From the NCBI GenBank assembly GCA_017480225.1, contig JAFVBB010000002.1:1-51976 (forward strand): 51,976 nt of DNA, given 5' to 3'. This DNA comes from Bacteroidales bacterium (GTDB taxonomy: Bacteria > Bacteroidota > Bacteroidia > Bacteroidales > P3). Of the stretch, positions 1 through 7,982 are shown piece after piece. Position numbers and translations under genes: made by a program. Each line of letters opens with the position of its first letter. Position 1 is the stretch's first letter. The notes under the pieces are model-generated. The model did not search any database and was not told the DNA's origin. It saw only the letters and a list, made by a program, of their open reading frames with translations.

Positions 1-189
1 CGCTGGAATGTCTTTAATGACAAGAATAGCGAGATAGAATCCATGATCAAGAAAGACTCCACAATTAATTGGGGGAAGTTTGTGACGGACGCCCACCCAC
101 TCCCAAAACAACAATCACACGAAGGAGGAAGCGGCAGCGGCCCCAACGCCAAACCTGAAACCAGTGACGAAAAATTACTCGAGATATGA
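1..189 (+). CDS. C-terminal end of an unknown protein (partial)
   Basis: Frame 1 is open from the window edge to a TGA at 187-189, giving the last 62 residues of a protein that begins upstream. The tail is hydrophilic, with a Gly/Ser-rich stretch (GGSGSG) near residue 43 and no recognisable domain. Its stop overlaps the next start as ATGA (186-189), so the two are probably translationally coupled in one operon. The function is unknown. Coding status rests on the open frame and the overlap. Confidence 0.6.
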   Translation, partial: RWNVFNDKNSEIESMIKKDSTINWGKFVTDAHPLPKQQSHEGGSGSGPNAKPETSDEKLLEI

Positions 190-1073
190 AAAATAAGTAT
201 TTAGGGATAATTATTATGGTGGCCGTCGTGGCAGCCTTGGTAACTGTGGGTATATTGAGCCACCACCATGTGGAAAAGATGGCGGAACATCATATCCCCG
301 AACACGACTTCTATAAATATATCTCCGAGAAGTCGAACAAACAGATAGCCTCTGTTTCGTCGCACAATGCTGCACACAATGCCTACCTGCGGCTCTATGC
401 GGAGGTCAACACCGAAGCAAACATCACCCTCATGAGTGGCAAAGAGTTGATAGGGGCAAGTATGGCCGAAGACTGCTACGAGAAAATCTACGCCGACTAT
501 TTCCCACATTTTGGAGCCAAAGCCAACGACCTCTTCGGTTCAACCAAATGGGGAAAATCTCAGCTGGAATCCATAAAAATGGAGGCAGGGGATTTGCTTA
601 ATAGAGAGGGCTGCACTTTCGCGCGAGACAGTCTTCAGCGGTGTGTCGACTACGTCAAAGGTTATTATGATGCACTGAACATCAAAAGCATTGCGTCAAG
701 ATGTCGAGAAGAGAGTGTCTATAGGCGCGTTGTCAGCCGTGCAAGCAAGTACAATAGTGTACCGTATACAAACAGCTCCGAGATAGGCAGCGATTTCAAG
801 AGCAGAATCCAAACAATGGCCAGGGAGAATTGGAACAAAAGCATAGAGGTCGACATGAAGAGTTTTGTGAGGAAATGTGACACTTCTTATTCGCGCTGCG
901 GATTCTATTCAAGCGAAGACTGCAAAAATGAGCTTGATTGGATTATGGGGCAGATACAGAGCTTTTATAATGTATGTGGTGTCGCAATAGATTACGCTGC
1001 CATTAATGCGGGATACAAGAAAGTGACGGTCTTCTTCGACAAGAGGAGAATGTCACTCACTGGTAATTATTAA
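186..1073 (+). CDS. Membrane-anchored Cys-rich protein of unknown function
   Basis: This is a 295-residue protein. Residues 6-24 are a strongly hydrophobic segment after a Lys-containing start, so it is either a signal anchor or an uncleaved signal peptide, with the rest outside the cytoplasm. The exported part has eight cysteines (for example in DCYEK, EGCTF, QRCVD, SRCGF and EDCKN), an even number that would suit four disulfides in the periplasm. I recognise no family. It overlaps the preceding gene by ATGA and is followed 22 bp later by another exported protein, so the three genes form a small accessory operon. The base composition is AT-richer than the housekeeping genes further right. 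Confidence 0.7.
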   Translation: MKNKYLGIIIMVAVVAALVTVGILSHHHVEKMAEHHIPEHDFYKYISEKSNKQIASVSSHNAAHNAYLRLYAEVNTEANITLMSGKELIGASMAEDCYEKIYADYFPHFGAKANDLFGSTKWGKSQLESIKMEAGDLLNREGCTFARDSLQRCVDYVKGYYDALNIKSIASRCREESVYRRVVSRASKYNSVPYTNSSEIGSDFKSRIQTMARENWNKSIEVDMKSFVRKCDTSYSRCGFYSSEDCKNELDWIMGQIQSFYNVCGVAIDYAAINAGYKKVTVFFDKRRMSLTGNY

Positions 1074-1095
1074 CAAGGTCATCTTATTGTGGTTC

Positions 1096-1848
1096 ATGAA
1101 ACGATATGCATTTTTTGTGCTACTGACCATGATGTGGTTCTGTGGCACTGCTCAAGAAGAGAATACGGGCATATTCGGCAAGCCGAAAAAGATACTAAGT
1201 GCTGAAGGATCAACGCCCAGCCTTGACTCGATGCCGATTATGCGCGACTCTATTGTCACGCTCACGAATCGGATTGATAGCGCAGAAGCCTCCGGGATGA
1301 TTCTGCATCACCGATTGGATTCTATTGATGCACAGTTGCAGAACTTGCGCCAAGCGTTTGCCGACACACTGTTCTCCTCGTTCGGCCCTCGTGTCCACTA
1401 TAACGAAGCGTTTTATGTTCGATTGCTGATGGAGTCGTCGCTCTTTATGCGCTATTCGGAGTATAACGTCGACTTCACACTGCGTGCTGCCGATGCGTTG
1501 GGCTACAGCCGTGAGGAACACGAGTGGTATAACCTCTACATCCTCTATGCAGACTTGCTGCGCAATTACGACCTCTACACGCAGGAGTTGGTCAAACTTG
1601 TCGACAACATCCTCGCCTCTTTCGATACAGGAAATGTCTACCGAGACCTGGAATATGCTCTTTTCGAGTCGAAGTTGAAAAAGATGCGCTACCAGCAAGT
1701 GCGCGGAAAAGATCCAAACTACCCTTCCATGAAGCACATTGCCTATCTTGACTTGCAGGTGGCAAACCTCCGGGAGTGCTTCTCTGACGAGAGAAAGTTC
1801 CGTGCGGAAAAGTTCAAGCAAATCCGGAAATACCTTACAGGAGAATAA
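1096..1848 (+). CDS. Secreted protein of unknown function
   Basis: A 250-residue protein, taking ATG 1096 as the start rather than the in-frame TTG nine bases upstream. With this start the N-terminus reads MKRYAFFVLL and is a standard Sec signal peptide ending near GTAQ (about residue 20). The mature part is mixed helical and rich in Tyr, Leu and Asp. Residues around 45-90 (DSIVTLTNRIDSAEASG and after) have a heptad-like pattern that may be a short coiled coil. I recognise no domain. It is the last gene of the three-gene operon and is followed by two hairpins. The function cannot be inferred. Confidence 0.7.
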   Translation: MKRYAFFVLLTMMWFCGTAQEENTGIFGKPKKILSAEGSTPSLDSMPIMRDSIVTLTNRIDSAEASGMILHHRLDSIDAQLQNLRQAFADTLFSSFGPRVHYNEAFYVRLLMESSLFMRYSEYNVDFTLRAADALGYSREEHEWYNLYILYADLLRNYDLYTQELVKLVDNILASFDTGNVYRDLEYALFESKLKKMRYQQVRGKDPNYPSMKHIAYLDLQVANLRECFSDERKFRAEKFKQIRKYLTGE

Positions 1849-1870
1849 TACGTGACAAGACGAACATCCG

Positions 1871-1950
1871 AGAGGGCGGGAAATGACGTAGTTTCCCTCC
1901 CTCTGCGTTATTTCCCCATTCGCCATCACGCAGCAATGTGTGATGGCGGA
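1871..1950 (+). terminator. Two consecutive hairpins after the accessory operon
   Basis: The first stem pairs 1871-1883 with 1892-1904 (AGAGGGCGGGAAA against TTTCCCTCCCTCT, one mismatch). The second pairs CGCCATCAC at 1921-1929 with GTGATGGCG at 1940-1948. Neither is followed by a strong T run, so termination is inferred from position, just after the operon stop. The rest of the gap up to the Fic promoter (1951-2148) is AT-rich and shows nothing else I can name. Confidence 0.45.
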
Positions 1951-2148
1951 AATGTATAGATTCAGAAAAAAACACAATATTCTTATAAAACTTTACATAA
2001 TCTATGAGTTTTTGTGGACTCTGCATACTGTTGCGGTTCTTATTTCTATTAGGGGTAAATTGCTATACTGTAGATTAATAGAGGGGTTGGGCTTTTGCTT
2101 AAATGAGGAATAACTTAAAGATTTTTCAAGTGCCTATAAGATTTTTTG

Positions 2149-2156
2149 TATCTTTG
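2149..2156 (+). promoter_or_regulatory. Bacteroidota -7 box for the Fic gene
   Basis: TATCTTTG matches the Bacteroidota -7 consensus TAnnTTTG exactly. A T-rich stretch about 20-25 bp upstream could serve as the weak -33 element. The transcript would begin near 2160-2163, which bears on the choice of start codon for the gene that follows. Confidence 0.6.
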
Positions 2157-2178
2157 CATGATGAAAAAGGATATTCAA

Positions 2179-3492
2179 ATGATAGAACAACCTCCACATA
2201 TAAATGAGCAATCCCAGCAGAAGGCGTTGGCGATAGTGCGTCGCGATGATACGCGCCAGCTGATAAGTGAGGCCAATGACAACTACTGGTATTGGTCAGA
2301 TGTGAAATACAAGTCTTGTCCGGCCGGAATAAGTGTAAACGATTTTTGGGCAGCAATCAAGTTCAGCAGATATGCCCAAAGCAGAGTTATTTGGAAGAAA
2401 TATGGCCTTACCTTGTTCATCACAAACAAAATGCAACAGCAATGCCATTACTTTGATATGAATTTTGGTGGCACCTGGGGTAGTTCGTCAGTTATTCCAA
2501 ATGAAGACAGGACCCAATATTTAATATCGTCGCTAATGGAAGAGGCAATTTCATCGAGTCAGATGGAAGGGGCCTCCACGACCAGGAAAGTGGCAAAAGA
2601 AATGCTTCGAAAGAAGATTTCGCCGCGTAGCCGTTCCGAGCAGATGATATTCAATAACTATAACTCCATCAGGTTCATCACGGAGCATAAAAACGAGGAT
2701 CTTTCGCCCGAATTATTACTGCGTATCCACTCGCTAATGACCCATCAGACATTGGATTCCTCGAATGATGAAGGCCGTTTCCGGACATCGGATGATATTG
2801 TTGTCGGTAATGATCTAACAGGCGAAATTGTCCACAACCCACCCGCATACACGGAAATTCCTGTGTTTGTGGATGAGTTGTGCAAGTTTGCCAACAACGA
2901 TAATGAGGATAGTTTCATTCATCCCATCATCAAGGCCATTGTAATCCATTTTATGGTGGCGTATGTGCATCCTTTTGTGGATGGAAACGGGAGGACTGCA
3001 AGAGCGCTATTCTATTGGTATATGCAAAAGAAAGGGTATTGGTTGACGGAGTATCTCTCTATTTCAAGAGTGATATACAAGAGTAAAACAAGTTATGAAA
3101 GATCATACCTTTACACAGAGTTCGACGGGGGTGATATGGGGTATTTTGTCACATACAATCTCAAGGTGCTTGAGTTGGCTTTCAAAGAGCTTCAGGCTTA
3201 TATTAGAAGAAAAGTGGCGCAACGGCAAGGCAATACCAATTACATCATCAATAATGGCGTGAATGAAAGGCAGGCTGCCATTATTTCTTTGTTTAGAGAC
3301 AATCCTCAAATGGCCATTACTGTAAAAGAGATTGAGAATAGATTTGGCGTCAGCCAACCTACTGCCAGGTTGGACTTGGAGGGGCTTGTCGGGAAGGGCT
3401 TTTTGACGAAGGTTCCCGTGAACAAGGTAAAAAGCAACTATGTGAAGAGTGAGCATTTTGACAGGTTGATTTCACCTGACTCGAGTAAATAG
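2179..3492 (+). CDS. Fic-domain protein with N-terminal inhibitory motif and C-terminal winged helix
   Basis: A 437-residue Fic protein, counting from ATG 2179. The Fic core motif HPFVDGNGRTAR (residues 264-275) is complete, with the catalytic His264 and phosphate-binding GNGR, so it should transfer AMP or a similar moiety from a nucleotide to a target hydroxyl. An inhibitory helix motif S-x-x-x-E-G (Ser126 to Gly131) lies N-terminal to the core, as in class II autoinhibited Fic proteins. The flap strand is near TGEIVHNPP (214-222). Residues 362-412 look like a winged helix (VSQPTARLDLEGLV), suggesting DNA binding or autoregulation. Upstream ATGs at 2158 and 2161 also exist, but they sit at the predicted transcription start; 2179 has AAAAAGG in front. 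It stands alone with its own promoter and terminator. The target is unknown. Confidence 0.88.
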   Translation: MIEQPPHINEQSQQKALAIVRRDDTRQLISEANDNYWYWSDVKYKSCPAGISVNDFWAAIKFSRYAQSRVIWKKYGLTLFITNKMQQQCHYFDMNFGGTWGSSSVIPNEDRTQYLISSLMEEAISSSQMEGASTTRKVAKEMLRKKISPRSRSEQMIFNNYNSIRFITEHKNEDLSPELLLRIHSLMTHQTLDSSNDEGRFRTSDDIVVGNDLTGEIVHNPPAYTEIPVFVDELCKFANNDNEDSFIHPIIKAIVIHFMVAYVHPFVDGNGRTARALFYWYMQKKGYWLTEYLSISRVIYKSKTSYERSYLYTEFDGGDMGYFVTYNLKVLELAFKELQAYIRRKVAQRQGNTNYIINNGVNERQAAIISLFRDNPQMAITVKEIENRFGVSQPTARLDLEGLVGKGFLTKVPVNKVKSNYVKSEHFDRLISPDSSK

Positions 3493-3571
3493 TTGTGCAT
3501 ATATACGTTATGAGTTTCCTGTACAGCAAGCAAAATGCAACGGGCTGGGACAATGAATTAAACAAAAGGCA

Positions 3572-3608
3572 ATTCTTATAGGTTTTTCTAAAATCTATAA
3601 GAATTTTC
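3572..3608 (+). terminator. Rho-independent-type terminator after the Fic gene
   Basis: A perfect 10-bp stem, ATTCTTATAG (3572-3581) with CTATAAGAAT (3595-3604), has a 13-nt loop and is followed by TTTTC. It lies 80 bp past the Fic stop. The sequence between this hairpin and the tRNA terminator near 3809 holds nothing I can support as a gene. Confidence 0.65.
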
Positions 3609-3808
3609 ACGTGTGGCTGCAATTTGTGCCCCTTCTGTTGACCTATCCATGTGCGGGGCACTCTGTCAGCGTATTCTTCCAATGATTGTATACCAAAGGG
3701 ACTTTCTCTGACTCCGCTTGGCCGGGAAGTGGTGTTTCTCATATCGGCGATTGCCTCTGAAAATGCGGAAACGACGGCCAAAAGGTGGCCGAAATTTGGG
3801 GATAGAAG

Positions 3809-3856
3809 AAAGGGGTTTTGCATTCCTCCCATGTTGAGTCGTTTGCAAAATCCCCT
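3809..3856 (-). terminator. Possible terminator of the tRNA-Leu transcript
   Basis: On the minus strand an AAGGGG-A-TTTTGC arm (3856-3844) can pair with GCAAAACCCCTT (3821-3810), with one bulged base and a 22-nt loop, directly downstream of the tRNA pair. There is no long T run, so the call is tentative. Confidence 0.35.
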
Positions 3857-3858
3857 TG

Positions 3859-3940
3859 TGCCCGGAACAGGACTTGAACCTGCACTCCTTTCGAAATACG
3901 CACCTGAAACGTACGCGTCTACCAATTCCGCCATCCGGGC
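3859..3940 (-). tRNA. tRNA-Leu (anticodon CAG)
   Basis: Read on the minus strand, the acceptor GCCCGGA (3940-3934) pairs with TCCGGGC (3866-3860), followed by discriminator A. The D-arm GGAATTGGTAGAC and the T-arm GGTTCAAGTCC are canonical. The anticodon stem TACGT/GCGTA encloses the loop TTCAGGT, giving CAG (reads CUG), and there is a class II long variable arm as expected for Leu. The 3' CCA is not encoded. Confidence 0.93.
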
Positions 3941-3955
3941 TGCTTTCTGATTGCT

Positions 3956-4042
3956 TGGTGCCCAGGACAAGACTTGAACTTGCACGCCTTAATCGGCACT
4001 ACCCCCTCAAAGTAGCGTGTCTACCAATTCCACCACCTGGGC
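3956..4042 (-). tRNA. tRNA-Leu (anticodon GAG)
   Basis: The acceptor GCCCAGG (4042-4036) pairs with CCTGGGC (3966-3960) and is followed by A and an encoded CCA (3958-3956). The anticodon stem CTACT/GGTAG holds the loop TTGAGGG, giving GAG (reads CUC and CUU). A long class II variable arm is present. It is transcribed first, 15 bp upstream of the CAG isoacceptor, in a two-tRNA operon. Confidence 0.93.
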
Positions 4043-4076
4043 AATCAGTACTTTCTCTTTCTCTTGAAAGCGAGTG

Positions 4077-4107
4077 CAAAAGTACACATATTTTTCCTAT
4101 TGGCAAA
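4077..4107 (-). promoter_or_regulatory. Promoter of the tRNA-Leu operon
   Basis: On the minus strand, TTTG (4107-4104), a 19-bp spacer and TACTTTTG (4084-4077) match the Bacteroidota sigma-ABfr consensus TTTG-N19-TAnnTTTG at both boxes. Transcription would start about 25-30 bp upstream of the first tRNA. It is the cleanest promoter in the window. The sequence from here to the rluD stop at 4244 contains nothing else I recognise. Confidence 0.75.
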
Positions 4108-4243
4108 ATATTTTTTTGACTTTTTGATTGTGGTGGTTGCTTGGATGGTGATTGTCAGTTGGTTGCTGTTGGTGGCTTCTATCACTTTGCAGTGTGCCGC
4201 AGCAGTGAAAAAATGGTGCTACGGGCGGTTGTTGCGGCGTTTT

Positions 4244-5242
4244 TCAGCCTTGCTGGCGCGATGATGTGTATGCCCGCCAGCGCTCTACGCACGAGGTGAA
4301 GTCGTCGGGCAGTGGCGATTCGAAGTGCATGTGCTGACCTGTGGAGGGGTGCTCGAAACCCAGCACGCGTGCGTGGAGCGCCTGTCGCGGCAGGGCGGCG
4401 AAGCAGTTGGCCACAAACTGGCGGTAGCGTGTGAAGGTCACCCCCTTCAGTATGCCGTTGCCTCCATAGGCCGCGTCGTTGAACAGGGGGTGGCCTATGT
4501 GGCGCATGTGGGCACGTATCTGGTGTGTGCGACCTGTCTCCAGGCGGCATTCCACGAGTGTCACGTAGCCGAATCGCTCCAGCACGCGCCAGTGGGTGAC
4601 GGCGTGTTTGCCATGGTCGTAGTCGCAGACGGCCATGAAGCGGCGATCCTGCGGCGAGCGTGCCAGGTTGCCGGTTATCGTGCCCTCGTCGCCGTTCATG
4701 TCGCCCCACACCAATGCGGTGTAGAGCCGTTCTATGGTGTGGTAGAAGAACTGCTTGGCCAGTATGGCCTGCGCGGTCTCATTTTTGGCCGCTATTATCA
4801 GCCCAGAGGTATCCTTGTCGATGCGGTGCACCAGGGCAGGGGTGGGGTAGCGGTAGAGTAGTCCGTTGAGCAGTGTGCCGCTGTAGTTGCCCACTCCCGG
4901 GTGCACCACCAGTCCGGCAGGCTTGTCAACGACCACCACATCGTCGTCCTCATACACCACGGGGAAGTCGACCGGCTCGGGCACCAGCTCGTACTCCTGC
5001 GGCTCGTCGGGCAGAAGCACGGCAATGGCGTCGAGCGGCTTCACCTTGTAGTTCGACTTGGTGGGGTTTTCGTTCACCAGCACGCAGCCTGCCTCTATGG
5101 CGGCCTGCACCCGTGTGCGCGACACCCCCTCTATCCTCATGCTCAAGTAACGGTCCAGCCGCATGGGTTCCTGCCCGCGGTCCACGTTGAAGCGGTAGTG
5201 CTCGAATAGTTCCTGCTGTTCGTTTTCGGGTTCTTCGGTCAT
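4244..5242 (-). CDS. rluD: RluD-type 23S rRNA pseudouridine synthase
   Basis: A 332-residue RluA/RluD-family enzyme that isomerises uridines in 23S rRNA to pseudouridine. Residues about 27-75 form an S4 RNA-binding domain (RLDRYLSMRIEGVSRTRVQ). The catalytic core follows, with HRIDKDTSG at 139-147, where Asp142 is the expected nucleophile, and the later RTHQIRAHM motif. The length is normal for the family. It is the last gene of the miaB-PASTA-T9SS cargo-rluD transcription unit and starts 3 bp after the upstream stop. RluA-family members with other targets cannot be excluded by eye, but an N-terminal S4 domain plus this context favours RluD. Confidence 0.88.
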   Translation of the reverse strand: MTEEPENEQQELFEHYRFNVDRGQEPMRLDRYLSMRIEGVSRTRVQAAIEAGCVLVNENPTKSNYKVKPLDAIAVLLPDEPQEYELVPEPVDFPVVYEDDDVVVVDKPAGLVVHPGVGNYSGTLLNGLLYRYPTPALVHRIDKDTSGLIIAAKNETAQAILAKQFFYHTIERLYTALVWGDMNGDEGTITGNLARSPQDRRFMAVCDYDHGKHAVTHWRVLERFGYVTLVECRLETGRTHQIRAHMRHIGHPLFNDAAYGGNGILKGVTFTRYRQFVANCFAALPRQALHARVLGFEHPSTGQHMHFESPLPDDFTSCVERWRAYTSSRQQG

Positions 5243-5245
5243 GGG

Positions 5246-7099
5246 TTAATGGCTGATTATGACGCGGTGGGTTGATGCGGGGCCGTCGTCGTCTGCCACG
5301 CGCAGCAGGTACAGCCCTTGCGGCAGGCCGTCCACCTCGAGCGTGTTGCCCCTGGCGGAGGCCACGGTGCGCCCTGTGCTGTCGAGCAGGAGCAGGGTGG
5401 GGCGGGTTGCGCCGTCCACGTGTATGCGGCTTGTGGCGGGGTTGGGATACACCACTGTGCGCGCGGCGGATTCTGCCTGCGTGGCGCCGAGGGTGGCCGC
5501 CGTGCCGAAGCAGGGGCGTATCATCAGCGACCCGGCAAGTATGCTGCGCTGCCAGCCGGTGCCGGTCAGGTAATAGACCTTGTCCGAGTTGTCGGTCGAG
5601 CGGTCGAACCCCAGGTTTATGTAGTTGTTGCCAGTCTGCTCGAAGCCCACGAACAGCGGCCCGCTGCCCACCACGACCGGGCTTTCCAGCGTGTGGCGCA
5701 CGAATGTGCCGGTTGTGCTGGCGAGGCGTCGCGACTGGTCGCGGTAGACAACCTTGCCGGGCTCGCCCTCCTCGGCCGTCCATAGGGTGATGTAGAATGG
5801 AATCTGCCCGTTGCCGCCGTCGGCGGTGGGGTTGAAGTACAGGTCGACGGCCGTCAGCGTGTCGTCTGTCGCCACGTCGAAGCGGCAGGCCAGGTATAGC
5901 TGCGAGGCGGTAGAGGTAATGCCGTAGCCGTTCTCCGGGGTGCCGTCGTCGTAGGCGTAGCAGTGGCCGAAACGCTGAGTGTAGGCCACCGTGTCGTTGC
6001 GTTGGTGCAGGTCGCCGTCGGAGCCTTGCCTGACGGTGTGCACCACCCTGAACACAGATGGCCCGTCCATGGCCGGGAATACGAAGTCGGCCGGCGGTGC
6101 GGCGTGGGCTGAGGCCTGCTGGTAGACCTGGTCGAGCCAGTGGGGCGGCGCGTTCTCCGAGCCTCCGTCGTAGGTGTGCAGCGCTGTGCCGGCGCTGTCG
6201 AGCACGGTGTAGGTGTAGTGCGTGGCCAGCGGCGAGCTGTAGAGGTTGGTGATGAGCAGCGGCATCGTGTCGGCCATGCTGGCGGCTGAATAGTGGCGGT
6301 AGGGCATGGCTGAGTAGGCAGCCAGCGGCCTTGGCGCCGGGGCAGCGAAGGCCACGTCGCGCAGTGCCCCGGCATCTGCCGTGCTGCGGCCGCTGTCCAG
6401 CTCCACATAGTCTATGTGCCAATAGTCGCAGTTGCCCGCGCGGCCAGCCTTGGCGGTGGGTTCCAGGCTGGCCAGGTTGCGGAATCGGAATCGGAACGCG
6501 CTGTCGAGCCACTCGCTGCCGAGGGCTATTGCCACGCGCTGCCATGCTGAGCCGGTGCGCTCCACCAATGTGTCGGCGCAGGTGCCGCCGCGCCCCCACA
6601 CGTTGATCCAGCTGCTGTCTGCCGTGCGGAAGAAGTCGAGCAGCAGTGAGTCGTGTGCGTCGGGTGCGTCGCCTACGCGACGCCAAAGGTCGCCCAGGCC
6701 GCCGCCAGGCATGTAGTGGAACGACAGCACCACCGAGTCGACCTCGGCCAGGCTGTCGAGCCTGATAGGCAGCGAGCAAAGCGTGTCGGCGCGGAAAGTC
6801 GAGGTCGAGGCGGAGGCGTAGAGCTGGCCGTCGCTGCCGATGGCGTCGAGCGTGGCCACGCCAACCGTGGGCGCGGCGGGGCTCACGTCGGCCGTGGCCG
6901 TGGCTCCTCCATGGGGCTCCCACAGGGAGGACGTGACGGTGCAGTCGGCGAAGTCGTCGAAGAAGGGCAGCCGCAGCGGGCCTGCCTGCTTTGCGGCACG
7001 GCGTGCAGCGGCAGGCGCCGACTGCAGCGGCAGCAGGGCTTCCTGCGCGGCGGCGGCCAGCGGCAGCAGGCACAGCGCTATGGCCAGCCTCTTCACCAT
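5246..7099 (-). CDS. Secreted protein with T9SS C-terminal sorting domain
   Basis: A 617-residue exported protein. ATG 7099 is chosen because it gives a clear signal peptide (MVKRLAIALCLLPLAAAAQ). The last ~75 residues form a type A T9SS sorting domain: VYPNPATSRIHVDG, then LPQGLYLLRV near the end. Such domains direct cargo across the outer membrane, where they are removed and the cargo attached or released. The middle has beta-rich, jelly-roll-like segments and an Asp-rich stretch, but no enzyme motif I can name. The start overlaps the PASTA gene stop within ATGGTGA (7099-7093), so it is co-translated with it. Substrate or ligand unknown. Confidence 0.85.
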   Translation of the reverse strand: MVKRLAIALCLLPLAAAAQEALLPLQSAPAAARRAAKQAGPLRLPFFDDFADCTVTSSLWEPHGGATATADVSPAAPTVGVATLDAIGSDGQLYASASTSTFRADTLCSLPIRLDSLAEVDSVVLSFHYMPGGGLGDLWRRVGDAPDAHDSLLLDFFRTADSSWINVWGRGGTCADTLVERTGSAWQRVAIALGSEWLDSAFRFRFRNLASLEPTAKAGRAGNCDYWHIDYVELDSGRSTADAGALRDVAFAAPAPRPLAAYSAMPYRHYSAASMADTMPLLITNLYSSPLATHYTYTVLDSAGTALHTYDGGSENAPPHWLDQVYQQASAHAAPPADFVFPAMDGPSVFRVVHTVRQGSDGDLHQRNDTVAYTQRFGHCYAYDDGTPENGYGITSTASQLYLACRFDVATDDTLTAVDLYFNPTADGGNGQIPFYITLWTAEEGEPGKVVYRDQSRRLASTTGTFVRHTLESPVVVGSGPLFVGFEQTGNNYINLGFDRSTDNSDKVYYLTGTGWQRSILAGSLMIRPCFGTAATLGATQAESAARTVVYPNPATSRIHVDGATRPTLLLLDSTGRTVASARGNTLEVDGLPQGLYLLRVADDDGPASTHRVIISH

Positions 7100-7977
7100 G
7101 CCCACTCCTCGCTCTCCTCTATCTGTTCGGGCGTCGGACGCCCGTCGTCGATGAAGTTGGGGTCGATTATCTTGCTCGAGTCTACCTTGAACTCGCGCAC
7201 CATCTTGTCCACGTCGGTGGCGTCGGCGTCGATGTACCACAGCTCGACCGACGTGCCGTAGGGGTAGCGCGACACGCCGGTGTAGTCGGGCTCCTGCCTG
7301 CACACCACCGCCGTGGCCTTGTTCTTCACCCCGCTGTAGTGCTCGCGCCCCACGTTGAGCGAGGCCGTCAGTATGTCGCGCCGCGCCCGCTCGGCTGTCT
7401 TGCCCAAGGTGAAGGGCACCACGCTGCGCCCGCTGCCGTCGCCCAGCCCCACGGTGAGGTCAACCACCGAGCCGCGCTCTATCTGCTGCCCGGCGTATAT
7501 GGCCTTGCCCTTGCAGGTCTGGTCGATGACGTTGTTCTTGTAGGGGTCGTCCACGAACTTGAGCCTGCCCACCTGCAGCCCGCTGGCCAGCAGCTCGCTC
7601 ACCGCCTGGCGCACAGTGAGGCCTGCCAGCTCGGGCAGCACGGCGTCCTCGGGGGTGAAGGCGGTGGTGGTGACATACACCTTGCGCCCTTTCTTCACGC
7701 GCGTGCCTCCCTTGGGGGTCTGCGTGAGGATGACGCCGCCCTCCTGGCCGGGGCGGTAGACGGAGTCCATCACCACCAGCTCGAGCTCTATCGGGTTGTC
7801 TGCCGTCAGCTGCGCCGTGGTGGTGCCCACCATGTCGGGCAGCTCGTACTCCTGCCCCTGGCGGGCATAGATGCGTATGCCCTGAAACACCAGCACCAGT
7901 ATCACCAGGCTCGCGCCCAGCATCAGCAGCAGGTGCAGCACCCACGGAAATCTCTTGAAAAACGGTTCTTTGGCCAT
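7093..7977 (-). CDS. PASTA-domain membrane protein
   Basis: A 294-residue protein with one N-terminal transmembrane helix (about residues 12-34, WVLHLLLMLGASLVILVLVF) after a short basic cytoplasmic tail. The periplasmic part carries about three PASTA repeats, recognisable from phrases such as LPDMVGTTTAQL, LPELAGLTVRQAVSELLASG and VVPFTLGKTAERARRDI. PASTA repeats bind peptidoglycan stem peptides or muropeptides in many bacteria. No kinase or transpeptidase domain is attached, as is usual for the stand-alone Bacteroidota form. It follows miaB by 5 bp and overlaps the T9SS cargo gene. A role in cell-wall sensing or scaffolding is inference. Confidence 0.87.
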   Translation of the reverse strand: MAKEPFFKRFPWVLHLLLMLGASLVILVLVFQGIRIYARQGQEYELPDMVGTTTAQLTADNPIELELVVMDSVYRPGQEGGVILTQTPKGGTRVKKGRKVYVTTTAFTPEDAVLPELAGLTVRQAVSELLASGLQVGRLKFVDDPYKNNVIDQTCKGKAIYAGQQIERGSVVDLTVGLGDGSGRSVVPFTLGKTAERARRDILTASLNVGREHYSGVKNKATAVVCRQEPDYTGVSRYPYGTSVELWYIDADATDVDKMVREFKVDSSKIIDPNFIDDGRPTPEQIEESEEWAW

Positions 7978-7982
7978 AGTCG

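Noticed and set aside
3651-3950. Plus-strand ORF of 99 codons over the tRNA region
   Set aside because: It runs antisense through a tRNA-Leu gene and has no protein-like features.
4950-7073. Long Arg/Ala/His-rich minus-strand ORF of 707 codons
   Set aside because: It is a shadow of the T9SS cargo and rluD genes in a GC-rich stretch; its composition is typical of out-of-frame reading.
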